From positions 744,001 through 808,000 of the forward strand of contig CAWDDE010000001.1 in assembly GCA_963801055.1 (NCBI GenBank): DNA of 64,000 nt. The letters are read 5' to 3'. Positions within the stretch are counted from its first letter, which is position 1. Every line of letters starts with the position of its first letter. This document shows positions 43,469-51,427 of the stretch, piece after piece. A model generated the notes under the pieces. It saw only the letters and a list, made by a program, of their open reading frames with translations, had not been told where the DNA came from and made no database searches. The DNA is from DASUPK01 sp963801055. Lineage in GTDB: Bacteria > Actinomycetota > Thermoleophilia > Solirubrobacterales > 70-9. The position numbers and the translations under genes were made by a program.

Positions 43469-44272
43469 ATGAACACACCGGAGCCGACCCCCGCCCGGGG
43501 GCTGCTGGTCGACAAGCCGGCGGGCGTTACTTCCCACGACGTAGTCGCCGAGATCAGGCGGGAGCGTGGAGGGAAGGTGGGCCATGCCGGGACGCTCGAC
43601 CCCTTCGCGACGGGCCTGCTGGTCGTCCTGCTTGGCAGGGCGACCCGGCTGCAGCGCTACCTGCTCGAGCTTCCCAAGGCCTACCGTGCCACTGCGCGGC
43701 TCGGTTGGCGCTCCTCCACCGGTGACCCGGACGGTGAGCTGACCGAGACGGGCCGGATCCCCGAGCGACTCGAGCTGCCGATCGGCGAGATCGAGCAGCG
43801 GGTGCCGATGACCTCAGCCGTCAAGGTCGGCGGCGAACGCCTCTACCGCAAGGCCCATCGCGGCGAGGCGGTCGAGACGCCGATACGGCGCGTCACCGTT
43901 TACCGCGCGGAGCTGCTCGAAAGCGATGGGGAGCGTGCCACCTTCGAGATCGAGTGCTCGAGCGGCACGTACGTCCGCGCACTGATCGAGAGCCTCGAGG
44001 ACGCCTACTGCGAATCGCTGCGCCGGATCGCGATCGAGAGCCTGCGGGTGCCGGAGGTAGGCCCCCGGGAGATCTCCGTCGAGGAGCTGATGGCGTTCCT
44101 TCCAGAGCGGCTGCTGGACGATGACGAGGCCGCCGCCGTGCGCCACGGACGGCCGGTGCTAGAGCCCTTCGATGTGCCCCCTGAACACGTCCGGCTGACC
44201 CATGGCGGGCGCCTCGTCGCAGTCGCGCGCGTCGATGGAGAGAATCTGCGGCCCGAGGTGGTCCTGACTTGA
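43469..44272 (+). CDS. truB: tRNA pseudouridine(55) synthase
   Basis: TruB makes the pseudouridine at position 55 in the T loop of tRNAs. The 267-residue chain has GLLVDKPAGVTSHDVVAEIR, the catalytic-Asp motif GHAGTLDPFATGLLVVLLG, KAYRATARLGWRSSTGDPDG, and SSGTYVRALIESLEDAY. The C-terminal PUA-like region is short. The stop overlaps the ribF TTG (TTGA). Confidence 0.96.
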   Translation: MNTPEPTPARGLLVDKPAGVTSHDVVAEIRRERGGKVGHAGTLDPFATGLLVVLLGRATRLQRYLLELPKAYRATARLGWRSSTGDPDGELTETGRIPERLELPIGEIEQRVPMTSAVKVGGERLYRKAHRGEAVETPIRRVTVYRAELLESDGERATFEIECSSGTYVRALIESLEDAYCESLRRIAIESLRVPEVGPREISVEELMAFLPERLLDDDEAAAVRHGRPVLEPFDVPPEHVRLTHGGRLVAVARVDGENLRPEVVLT

Positions 44273-45456
44273 CGATCCAGGTGACGAAGCTGCCCGACGC
44301 GGAGCTACGCGACCGCCACGTCGCGATCGGGGTCTTCGACGGCGTTCACAAGGGCCACCAGGCCGTGATCGACAGGGCGGACACGGTGCTCACCTTCGAT
44401 CCCCACCCGCTGTCGGTGATCAACCCGGATGCGGCACCGAAGCTGATCATGCCCTTCGAGGTGAAGCGGGACGTGATCGAAGGGCTGGGAGTGGAGGAGC
44501 TGGTGGTGATCCCTTTCGACAAGGAGTTCATGAAGATCCCGGCCGAGGAGTTCATCTCCCGAATCCTCGTCGAGAGGCTCGGGGCCAGGAAGGTCTCGGT
44601 CGGCGAGAACTTCCGCTTCGGGGCCAAGGCCCACGGGACGGCCCAGATGCTCGCCGAGCGCGAGGAGTTCGAGACGCGCATCGTTCCTCTGGTCGAGGTC
44701 GACGGCGAGACGGTCTCCTCGAGCAGGATCCGGGCTCTTGTCGCCGCCGGAGAGGTCGATGCGGCAATGCGCTGCCTGGGGGCGCCGTTCATGGTCGAGG
44801 GCAGGGTGGTCGAGGGCGATCGCCGCGGGCGCGAGCTTGGCTTCCCAACCGCCAATCTCGTCCCAGACGACCACCTGGTCGTCCCGGGACACGGGGTCTA
44901 CGCCGCGTTCGCCAACGGGCACCCGGCGGCCGTCAACGTCGGCATCAGGCCCACCTTCGACACCGGCAGGGGGCTGCTGATCGAGTCATTCCTGATCGAC
45001 TACGACGGGGATCTCTACGGGCAGAAGCTGCGCGTCGCGTTCGTCAGCCGGCTGCGCGGTGAGCGGCGCTTCCCGAACGTCGAGGACCTGATCTCGCAGA
45101 TGCATCGTGACGTCGCCGAGGCGCGCGAGATCACCGCCAAGTACGAGGGCCGGGGAACCGAGCTGATCCGCTACCCTGTGGCGCCGGTGCCGCTGACCAA
45201 GGACAGAAAGCAGGAGCTGATCGGCAAGTACGGGCGCTCGGGCGAAGACACCGGCTCCGCCGAGGTGCAGGTCGCCCTGCTCACCGAGCGCATCAACGAG
45301 CTCACCGAGCACCTGCGGGCCCACAGCAAGGACCATCACTCCCGCCGTGGCCTGCTCAAGATGGTCGGCAAGCGCCGCCGCATCCTCCGCTATCTCGAGC
45401 GCAACGACCTGGAGCGCTACCGCTCCCTGGTAGCGGAGCTCGGCCTGCGCCGCTAG
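44269..45456 (+). CDS. ribF: RibF riboflavin kinase/FMN adenylyltransferase, reading in frame into rpsO
   Basis: RibF converts riboflavin to FMN and FAD. Motifs: AIGVFDGVHKGHQAVI (adenylyltransferase), TVLTFDPHPLSVINPD, SVGENFRFGAKAHG, and the kinase RGRELGFPTANLVPDDHL with GVYAAFANGHPAAVNVGIRP. The region between the first two motifs is shorter than in most RibF proteins. The RibF part ends near DVAEAREITAKYEGR, but no in-frame stop occurs and translation continues through S15 to 45456 (395 codons). In the +1 frame a TGA lies at 45164-45166, just before the rpsO -10 box and start. One extra base, like those elsewhere in this window, would therefore explain the fusion; RibF would then be about 298 residues. 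Confidence 0.85.
   Translation: MTIQVTKLPDAELRDRHVAIGVFDGVHKGHQAVIDRADTVLTFDPHPLSVINPDAAPKLIMPFEVKRDVIEGLGVEELVVIPFDKEFMKIPAEEFISRILVERLGARKVSVGENFRFGAKAHGTAQMLAEREEFETRIVPLVEVDGETVSSSRIRALVAAGEVDAAMRCLGAPFMVEGRVVEGDRRGRELGFPTANLVPDDHLVVPGHGVYAAFANGHPAAVNVGIRPTFDTGRGLLIESFLIDYDGDLYGQKLRVAFVSRLRGERRFPNVEDLISQMHRDVAEAREITAKYEGRGTELIRYPVAPVPLTKDRKQELIGKYGRSGEDTGSAEVQVALLTERINELTEHLRAHSKDHHSRRGLLKMVGKRRRILRYLERNDLERYRSLVAELGLRR
45172..45177 (+). promoter_or_regulatory. -10 box (TACCCT) of rpsO
   Basis: TACCCT ends 9 bases before the rpsO GTG, the same geometry as other leaderless genes here. It supports a separate S15 message although the ribF frame reads through it. Confidence 0.45.
45187..45456 (+). 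CDS. rpsO: 30S ribosomal protein S15
   Basis: S15 binds 16S rRNA helices 20-22 early in 30S assembly. From GTG 45187 the product is 89 residues and matches the family from end to end: MPLTKDRKQELIGKYGR, DTGSAEVQVALLTERINELT, HLRAHSKDHHSRRGLLKMVG, KRRRILRYLERNDLERYRSL. The normal S15 length (89) supports this start over a real RibF-S15 fusion. The pnp gene follows at a distance, with three small genes between. Confidence 0.93.
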   Translation: MPLTKDRKQELIGKYGRSGEDTGSAEVQVALLTERINELTEHLRAHSKDHHSRRGLLKMVGKRRRILRYLERNDLERYRSLVAELGLRR

Positions 45457-45470
45457 CGCCGGCGAATCGG

Positions 45471-45923
45471 ATGATCGCGGCCGGCGCGAGAGCACCCGAG
45501 TTCTCCCTGCCGGACCACGACGGGAACCAGGTCGGGCTATCGGACTTCGCGGGCCGCAAGCTGGTGCTCGCCTTCTACCCACTCGACTTCAGCCCGGTCT
45601 GCACCGACCAGCTCAGCCTCTATCAGGAGGTGCTGGGGGAGATCGAGGCACGCGGGGCGAGCCTGGTGGGGATCAGCGTCGATTCCTCCTACTGTCACCA
45701 CGCCTTCCGCAAGCAACTCAACCTGACGATGCCGCTGCTCGCCGACTTCAACCCCAAGGGCCAGGTCTCGCGCGCCTACGGCGCCTGGATCGACGTGGTC
45801 GACCACGGCAACCGCTCGCTCGTCCTGATCGACGGCGAGGGGACCGTGCGCTGGGCGCACGCCTCACCGACGCCACTCGAGATCCCCGGGGCGAACCTGA
45901 TCTTCGACGCCCTGTCCGGCTAG
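45471..45923 (+). CDS. Peroxiredoxin (Bcp/AhpE-like)
   Basis: A 150-residue thioredoxin-fold peroxidase. The peroxidatic Cys is in FYPLDFSPVCTDQLSLYQEV, the usual PxxxTxxC region with Ser in place of Thr. A second Cys in SVDSSYCHHAFRKQLNL may resolve the sulfenic acid. FSLPDHDGNQVGLSDFAGRK is the typical N-terminal motif. It reduces hydrogen or organic peroxides in the cytoplasm. It lies 14 bases after rpsO. Confidence 0.9.
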   Translation: MIAAGARAPEFSLPDHDGNQVGLSDFAGRKLVLAFYPLDFSPVCTDQLSLYQEVLGEIEARGASLVGISVDSSYCHHAFRKQLNLTMPLLADFNPKGQVSRAYGAWIDVVDHGNRSLVLIDGEGTVRWAHASPTPLEIPGANLIFDALSG

Positions 45924-45977
45924 CTGGGGCCGGGGGGTAGAGTCGACGAATCTGGAACCTGCGGATAGGAGATCGCC

Positions 45978-46286
45978 ATGTACGCACGAGTAGCGAGCTT
46001 CGAGGGTGACCCCGATCGCGTCGAGGAGGCGGTCGAGGCCGTCAGGGGGCAGGTGGAGTCCAATTGGGCATCCCCCCCGGAGGGACTCGAGCGCGCCAAG
46101 GAAATGTGGATGCTGGTCGACCGTGACAATGGAAGGGGCATCGGCATCACGCTCTACGAGACGGAGGAGGACATGCGCCGCGGCGACGAGGCACTGAGCG
46201 CGATGACACCCCCGGTTCCCGACGACACCGGGCGCCGGACGGGCGTCAGCTTCTACGAGATCGCCCTACGTAAGCAGCGCGACTAG
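45978..46286 (+). CDS. Antibiotic biosynthesis monooxygenase-like (dimeric alpha-beta barrel) protein
   Basis: A 102-residue protein of the ABM/ferredoxin-like barrel type: MYARVASFEGDPDRVEEAVE, ERAKEMWMLVDRDNGRGIGI, TLYETEEDMRRGDEALSAM. Such small dimers act as monooxygenases, haem-degrading enzymes or stress proteins; no haem or cofactor ligand can be assigned. Unlike many genes here it has a clear ribosome binding site (AGGAGA, 6 bases before the ATG), with TAGAGT at about 45938 as possible -10. Confidence 0.8.
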   Translation: MYARVASFEGDPDRVEEAVEAVRGQVESNWASPPEGLERAKEMWMLVDRDNGRGIGITLYETEEDMRRGDEALSAMTPPVPDDTGRRTGVSFYEIALRKQRD

Positions 46287-46330
46287 GCCTTCGGGCAAGA
46301 AGGCGGGCATCTAGAGCGTGCTCCGGTTCG

Positions 46331-46825
46331 ATGAGCGAGCTGACCAGCGCGTCGGTGCCGCCGATAGGCGCGGACGATCACGTCACGGGGGAGGGCACCG
46401 AGACGATCGTGTATGCCGACTTCGGATGCCCCTACTGCGCTGCCTCCTGGTCAGGTCTCCGGCAGCTACCGCTGCGGCTTTGCCTCCGGCACTTCCCGAT
46501 GGCCTCGAAGCACCCCCGCTCACCGACTCTGCACGCTGCCGCCGAGGCGGCCGGGCTGCAGGGAGCCTTCTGGGAGATGTGCGACTCGCTCTATGCCGAT
46601 CGGGGCCGAGTGGATGACCCGCACCTATGGGAGCGGGCGGAGCGCTTCGGGTTGGACCTCGGCCGTTTCAACTCGGATCGCCGCTCCGATGCGGTCCGGG
46701 TCCGAATCGAGCGGGACTTCACGTCCGGCGTCCGCGCTGGCGTGCCCGGGACGCCGACCGCATTCGTCGAGGGGCGTCTCATCAGCGCGGACCTGGTGGA
46801 TGCCCTGAGCAAGCTCGCCCTCTAA
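46331..46825 (+). CDS. DsbA/thioredoxin-like oxidoreductase, cytoplasmic
   Basis: A 164-residue thioredoxin-fold protein with a CPYC active site in TIVYADFGCPYCAASW and a cis-proline motif GVPGTPTAFVEGRLI. A helical insertion (HAAAEAAGLQGAFWEMCDSL) is typical of DsbA. There is no signal peptide, so it should act in the cytoplasm, as FrnE- or NhaA-fused DsbA-like proteins do. Its position after the peroxiredoxin and ABM genes suggests a small redox group. Confidence 0.88.
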   Translation: MSELTSASVPPIGADDHVTGEGTETIVYADFGCPYCAASWSGLRQLPLRLCLRHFPMASKHPRSPTLHAAAEAAGLQGAFWEMCDSLYADRGRVDDPHLWERAERFGLDLGRFNSDRRSDAVRVRIERDFTSGVRAGVPGTPTAFVEGRLISADLVDALSKLAL

Positions 46826-46975
46826 CGGGCGCAAGCGTGATCCAAGGTGTTGCCGAGGAGGATCCCGTTCAGCGCTTGAAGTCGCGTGCCAGCGTGTAAC
46901 CGGCGGGGACCACCTTCGGCGAGCCAGCTCGATCGAACGGGCGCGAGGTCGCGGCCGCTAAGCTTGCGCAGACAG

Positions 46976-46989
46976 AGAACGACAGTTCT
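46976..46989 (+). promoter_or_regulatory. AGAAC-N4-GTTCT inverted repeat in the pnp leader
   Basis: AGAAC-gaca-GTTCT lies 48 bases before the pnp ATG and just downstream of a TAAGCT -10 candidate (46959-46964). As DNA it resembles the GAAC-N4-GTTC core of Gram-positive LexA boxes; as RNA it is a 5-bp hairpin near the 5' end of the pnp message. I cannot tell which is relevant. Confidence 0.35.
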
Positions 46990-47037
46990 GAAGCCAAAGC
47001 GGTCGCCAACCGGGCGGCTGGAAGGGAAACACAACTT

Positions 47038-49296
47038 ATGAGCATGTTCGACGTGACCCGCGTCTCGGTGGATGTAGGCGGGGACGAGATCTCCTTCGAG
47101 ACCGGAAAGCTCGCCCGTCAGGCGAGCGGGGCGGTCGTCGTTCGCTCCGGCGACACGATGGTCCTCAACACGGCGACCGCGGGCAACGACCGCGACGTCG
47201 ACTTCCTGCCCCTCACCGTGGACGTCGAGGAGAAGCACTACGCCGCGGGCAAGATCCCCGGCTCCTTCTTCCGCCGCGAGGCACGGGCCGGCGAGAAGGC
47301 GACCTTGACGGCGCGGATGATCGACCGTCCCTTGCGCCCCCTCTTCCCGAAGGGCTGGCACCGCGAGACCCAGCTGGTCTCCCAGCCCATGTCGGTGGAC
47401 CATGTCCACCCGTACGACATCCTGGCGATGAACGGCGCCTCCGCCGCGCTCGCGATCTCCGAGATCCCGGTCGCCGAGCACGTCGGCGCGGTTCGGATCG
47501 GGAAGCTCCACGGCGACTTCGTCGTCAACCCGGAGGAGGAGATGCTGGAGGAGCTCGATCTCGACCTGATCGTCTCGGGCACCGAGGAGGCGATCCTGAT
47601 GGTCGAGGCCGGTGCCGATGGCGTCACCGAGGCCGAGATCCTCGACGCGCTCGATATCGCGCACGCGGAGATCAAGAAGCTCTGCGCGACGATGGAGGAG
47701 CTGCGCGAGAAGGCCGGCAAGGAGAAGATCGAGATCGAGCCGCCGCAGGTCGACGAGGCGACCTACGAGTCGATCGAGGCCTCGCACGGCGCCAAGCTCG
47801 ACGAGGCCACCCAGGTCGAGGCCAAGTTGGAGCGCCAGGAGGCGATCGACGCGGTCGAGGCGGAGGTGCTCGAGCAGTACGCCCCGCCGACCGAGGACGA
47901 GCAGCCGGACCGCGAGCGCCTCGCCCAGGTGAAGGCCGCCTTCGCGAAGCTCGAGAAGGACATCATCCGCCGCCGGATCGCGATCGACAAGAAGCGGCCC
48001 GACGGCCGCGCCCAGGACGAGATCAGGCCGATCGAGTGTGAGGTCGACATCGCCCCCCGCGTCCATGGCTCGGCGCTGTTCACCCGCGGGGAGACGCAGA
48101 TCCTGTCCAGCGTCGCCCTGGGCACCACCCGCATGGACATGAAGGTCGACAACCTCGGCCTGCGGGAGACCAAGCGGTTCTGGCACCACTACAACTTCCC
48201 GCCGTTCTCGGTGGGGGAGGCCGGCTTCATGCGCGGGCCGAAGCGCCGCGACATCGGCCACGGCGCGCTCGCCGAGCGAGCTCTGGAGGCGACGATCCCG
48301 CCCGAGGACGAGTTTCCGTACGTGATCCGCGTCGTCTCCGACACCCTCGAGTCGAACGGGTCCTCTTCGATGGGCTCGGTCTGCGCCGCCTCGATGGCCC
48401 TGCAGGCCGCGGGCGTCCCGGTCTCCGCGCCGGTCGCCGGCGTGGCGATGGGGCTGATCAAGGAGGGTGACGACTATGTCGTCCTCACCGACATCGCCGG
48501 CGTCGAGGACCACCTTGGCGACATGGACTTCAAGGTCGCCGGGACCGCCGAGGGCATCACCGCCCTCCAGATGGACATCAAGATCACCGGCGTCACCTTC
48601 GACATCCTGCGGGATGCCCTGGATCAGGCCCACAAGGGCCGCCAGTTCATCCTCGGCAAGATGGTCGAGGCGGTCGACGGCCCGCGCGAGCAGCTCTCGC
48701 CGTTCGCGCCTCGGATCACCTCGATCAAGATCGACCCGGACAAGATCGGCGCCCTGATCGGCAAGGGCGGCGAGACGATCCGGGCGCTCTCGGAGGAGTT
48801 CGAGGCCGAGATCGACGTCGACGACGACGGCACGGTCCGTGTCTACGCGCCCACCGGCCAGCAGGTCGAGGCGCTGGCTGAGCGGATCACTGCGATGACT
48901 AAGGACGCCGAGATCGGCGACCGCTTCTCCGGCAAGGTGGTGAAGACCACCAACTTCGGCGCCTTCGTGGAGCTCACCAAGGGCACCGACGGCCTGCTTC
49001 ACATCTCCAACGTGAAGCCGGGCGAGCGGGTCGGTGCGGTCGAGGACGTTCTCAACCAGGGCGACGAGATCGACGTCACCGTCGTCGAGGTCGACAAGGA
49101 GCGGGGCCGGATCGGCCTGCGGCTCTCGGCTGATCCCGACGTCGAGGGCAAGTCGGCCGAGGAGCTCGCCGGCGTCGGCACCGGTGACCCGGGACCGCCC
49201 GGCGGCCGCCGGCGCGACGGCGGTGGCGGGCGCAGGCGGGAGCGCGACGGCGGCGGCCGCCGCCGCGAGCGCGAGGGCGGCAGAGGCCGCGGTTAG
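47038..49296 (+). CDS. pnp: Polyribonucleotide nucleotidyltransferase (PNPase)
   Basis: PNPase is the trimeric phosphorolytic 3'-5' exoribonuclease. The 752-residue chain has two RNase PH-like cores (GKLARQASGAVVVRSGDTMV, KIPGSFFRREARAGEKATLT; second core GETQILSSVALGTTRMDMKV, and VVSDTLESNGSSSMGSVCAA with the catalytic Asp region). A helical domain lies between them, then KH (DKIGALIGKGGETIRALSEE) and S1 (GDRFSGKVVKTTNFGAFVEL). The last ~30 residues are an Arg/Gly-rich tail (RRRDGGGGRRRERDGGG), an RGG-like RNA-binding extension also known in actinobacterial PNPases. The leader is about 70 bases with GGAAGGG before the ATG. Confidence 0.97.
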   Translation: MSMFDVTRVSVDVGGDEISFETGKLARQASGAVVVRSGDTMVLNTATAGNDRDVDFLPLTVDVEEKHYAAGKIPGSFFRREARAGEKATLTARMIDRPLRPLFPKGWHRETQLVSQPMSVDHVHPYDILAMNGASAALAISEIPVAEHVGAVRIGKLHGDFVVNPEEEMLEELDLDLIVSGTEEAILMVEAGADGVTEAEILDALDIAHAEIKKLCATMEELREKAGKEKIEIEPPQVDEATYESIEASHGAKLDEATQVEAKLERQEAIDAVEAEVLEQYAPPTEDEQPDRERLAQVKAAFAKLEKDIIRRRIAIDKKRPDGRAQDEIRPIECEVDIAPRVHGSALFTRGETQILSSVALGTTRMDMKVDNLGLRETKRFWHHYNFPPFSVGEAGFMRGPKRRDIGHGALAERALEATIPPEDEFPYVIRVVSDTLESNGSSSMGSVCAASMALQAAGVPVSAPVAGVAMGLIKEGDDYVVLTDIAGVEDHLGDMDFKVAGTAEGITALQMDIKITGVTFDILRDALDQAHKGRQFILGKMVEAVDGPREQLSPFAPRITSIKIDPDKIGALIGKGGETIRALSEEFEAEIDVDDDGTVRVYAPTGQQVEALAERITAMTKDAEIGDRFSGKVVKTTNFGAFVELTKGTDGLLHISNVKPGERVGAVEDVLNQGDEIDVTVVEVDKERGRIGLRLSADPDVEGKSAEELAGVGTGDPGPPGGRRRDGGGGRRRERDGGGRRREREGGRGRG

Positions 49297-49306
49297 CCGG
49301 CACTCC

Positions 49307-50590
49307 GTGAGCACCGATCGCGCCCAGGTAACCGAGCTCGATTCGGGCACCCAAGTCGTCACCGAGGCCGTGCCCTCGGTGCGCTCGGTCGCCCTCGGAC
49401 TATGGGTGCGGACGGGCTCGAGGGACGAGACGCCGGCGCAGGCAGGCGTCTCCCACTTCCTCGAGCACCTGCTCTTCAAGGGCACCAAGCGCTACTCGGC
49501 GATCGAGATCGCCGAGATCTTCGACGGCCTCGGGGCATCCGTGAACGCCGCGACCGGCAAGGAGTCGACCAACCTCTACGCGCGGTTCCTCGACACCCAC
49601 ACCGAGGAAGCCTTCGATCTGCTCGCCGAGATGCTGCTCGGCCCGACCTACCCGGAGATCGACTCCGAGCGCGAGGTCGTGCTGGAGGAGATCGCGATGT
49701 ACGAGGACGAGCCGCAGGACAAGGTCCACGACGTGCTCGACCGGGCCGTCTTCGGTGGCCATCCGCTCGGCAGGCGGGTGCTGGGCGAAGCGGAGGTGAT
49801 CAGCTCGATTCCGATCCCGGAGATCGATGCCTATCACCGTGCTCGCTACACGGGCGCGAACATCGTCGTCGCCGCGGCAGGGAACGTCGACCACGACGCA
49901 ATCGTCGAGCTGACGCGGAGCCACGTCGAGCCCCCTGCGGCAGCGGGCGACGGCGCGGCGCTGGAGGCTCCCCAGCTGGACGGCGCCCAGGTCGCCTTCC
50001 AGCAGAAGGACACCGAACAGTTCCACATCTGCTTCGGCGGGCCGGGTATCGACCTCGCCGACGAGCGGCGCTATGCGCTCACCATCCTCGACGCGGTCTT
50101 CGGCGGTTCCACCTCCTCCCGTCTCTTCCGCGAGGTGCGCGAGAAGCGGGGTCTCGCCTACGCCGTGGGCTCATATACGCAGCAGTACGTGGACAGCGGC
50201 ATGATTGGCCTCTACGTGGGGACGCGCGAGGACAACGTCGAGGAGGCCTGCGGAATCATCGGCCGCGAGCTCGGTTCGATCCACGCCGAAGGCATCACCG
50301 ATGAGGAGCTGGCGCGCGCCAAGGAGCACGTCAAGGGCCGGATGGTGCTCTCCTCCGAGTCGACCGCGGCCCGCATGGGCAGGATCGGCAAGGCGGTCCT
50401 CTTCGACACGCCGCTGCTCACTCTTGACGAGCTGCTCGAGAAGGTGGACGCGGTGACCGGCGAGGGGGTGGCGGAGCTCGCCCGCGACCTCTACGAGCCC
50501 GCCTCCCTATCGGCCGCGGCAATCGCCCCGAGCGAGGACCGCTTCCGGGCCGCGCTGGCGCCGGTCAACGAGGCGCTCGCCGCGGCTTAG
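49307..50590 (+). CDS. M16 family zinc metallopeptidase (processing-peptidase-like)
   Basis: A 427-residue M16B peptidase. The inverted zinc motif HxxEH is in GVSHFLEHLLFKGTKRYS, with the distal Glu in REVVLEEIAMYEDEPQDKVH. The second half (FGGSTSSRLFREVREKRGLA, YAVGSYTQQYVDSGMIGLYV) is the inactive M16_C domain. It starts at a GTG 11 bases after pnp; the pnp-M16 pair is a conserved neighbourhood in many bacteria. Substrates are unknown, probably small peptides or leader fragments. No signal peptide is present. Confidence 0.93.
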   Translation: MSTDRAQVTELDSGTQVVTEAVPSVRSVALGLWVRTGSRDETPAQAGVSHFLEHLLFKGTKRYSAIEIAEIFDGLGASVNAATGKESTNLYARFLDTHTEEAFDLLAEMLLGPTYPEIDSEREVVLEEIAMYEDEPQDKVHDVLDRAVFGGHPLGRRVLGEAEVISSIPIPEIDAYHRARYTGANIVVAAAGNVDHDAIVELTRSHVEPPAAAGDGAALEAPQLDGAQVAFQQKDTEQFHICFGGPGIDLADERRYALTILDAVFGGSTSSRLFREVREKRGLAYAVGSYTQQYVDSGMIGLYVGTREDNVEEACGIIGRELGSIHAEGITDEELARAKEHVKGRMVLSSESTAARMGRIGKAVLFDTPLLTLDELLEKVDAVTGEGVAELARDLYEPASLSAAAIAPSEDRFRAALAPVNEALAAA

Positions 50591-50641
50591 GCCGCGAGTG
50601 CCGCCGAGTGCCGGCGAGGCATCCGGCGGATCGCGGCCCCA

Positions 50642-50647
50642 TAACAT
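50642..50647 (+). promoter_or_regulatory. -10 box (TAACAT) of dapB, leaderless
   Basis: TAACAT ends 8 bases before the dapB ATG, in the 65-base gap after the M16 peptidase gene. Confidence 0.45.
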
Positions 50648-50655
50648 CGCCGACC

Positions 50656-51342
50656 ATGGCCGAGTCGATCAAGGTCGTTGTCTCCGGCGCCGCTGGTCGG
50701 ATGGGGGAGACCGTCTGCGGTGCGGTGGAGTCTGCGGAGGACGTGGACCTGGTGGGCCGCGCGGACCCGGCACTGGGTACGTCCGTGACCAACGTCCTCT
50801 CCGGAGGTGAGCCCGATGTACTGGTCGACTTCACCACGCCGGAGGCCGCGCCGGCGAACGTCATCGAGGCGATCAATGCGGGCGTCCACGCGGTGGTGGG
50901 CAGTACCGGCTTCGACCTCGAGGAACTCCGGGAGAAAGTCCTGGGTGCCGAGAGCGCGGGCAACTGCTTCGTGGCGCCGAACTTCGCGATCGGGGCGGTG
51001 CTGATGATGCAGGCCGCCAAGCTGGTCGCGCCCCACATGCCCGAAGCGGAGATCGTCGAGCTTCACCACGAGCGAAAGAAGGACTCCCCTTCCGGCACGG
51101 CTAAGCGGACTGCGGAGCTCATCCGCGAAGCCGGCGGCAATGTCCACGAGCCGATCCATTCCGTGAGGCTCCCGGGCCTGGTCGCGCACCAAGAGGTGGT
51201 CTTCGGCGGGCAGGGGCAGACGCTCACGATCCGCCACGACTCCACGGACCGGACGAGCTTCATGCCTGGCGTCCTGCTTGCGGTCCGCAAGGTCAGCCGG
51301 TTGCCGGAGCGTTTCGTCGTCGGACTGGAGAATCTGCTCTGA
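50656..51342 (+). CDS. dapB: 4-hydroxy-tetrahydrodipicolinate reductase
   Basis: DapB reduces the DapA product with NAD(P)H in the lysine/diaminopimelate pathway. The 228-residue protein has KVVVSGAAGRMGETVCGAVE (nucleotide loop), DVLVDFTTPEAAPANVIEA, AVVGSTGFDLEELREKV, and the catalytic EAEIVELHHERKKDSPSGTA with the His-His and Lys. It is shorter than the E. coli enzyme (~273), like other actinobacterial DapB proteins. dapA follows after 85 bases that include a TTGACG (51354-51359) and GATAAT (51372-51377) with too short a spacing for a standard promoter. Confidence 0.96.
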   Translation: MAESIKVVVSGAAGRMGETVCGAVESAEDVDLVGRADPALGTSVTNVLSGGEPDVLVDFTTPEAAPANVIEAINAGVHAVVGSTGFDLEELREKVLGAESAGNCFVAPNFAIGAVLMMQAAKLVAPHMPEAEIVELHHERKKDSPSGTAKRTAELIREAGGNVHEPIHSVRLPGLVAHQEVVFGGQGQTLTIRHDSTDRTSFMPGVLLAVRKVSRLPERFVVGLENLL

Positions 51343-51427
51343 GCGGTACTCTCTTGACGCGAGGGTGCCCCGATAATGCGAGGGCGCGCGAAAGCGCGAT
51401 CCGCGAGAAGCTGGAGGGGCAACCCGT

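Noticed and set aside
51354..51379. TTGACG...GATAAT as a dapA promoter
   Set aside because: The boxes look good separately, but the spacing is only 12-14 bases; kept only as a remark under dapB.
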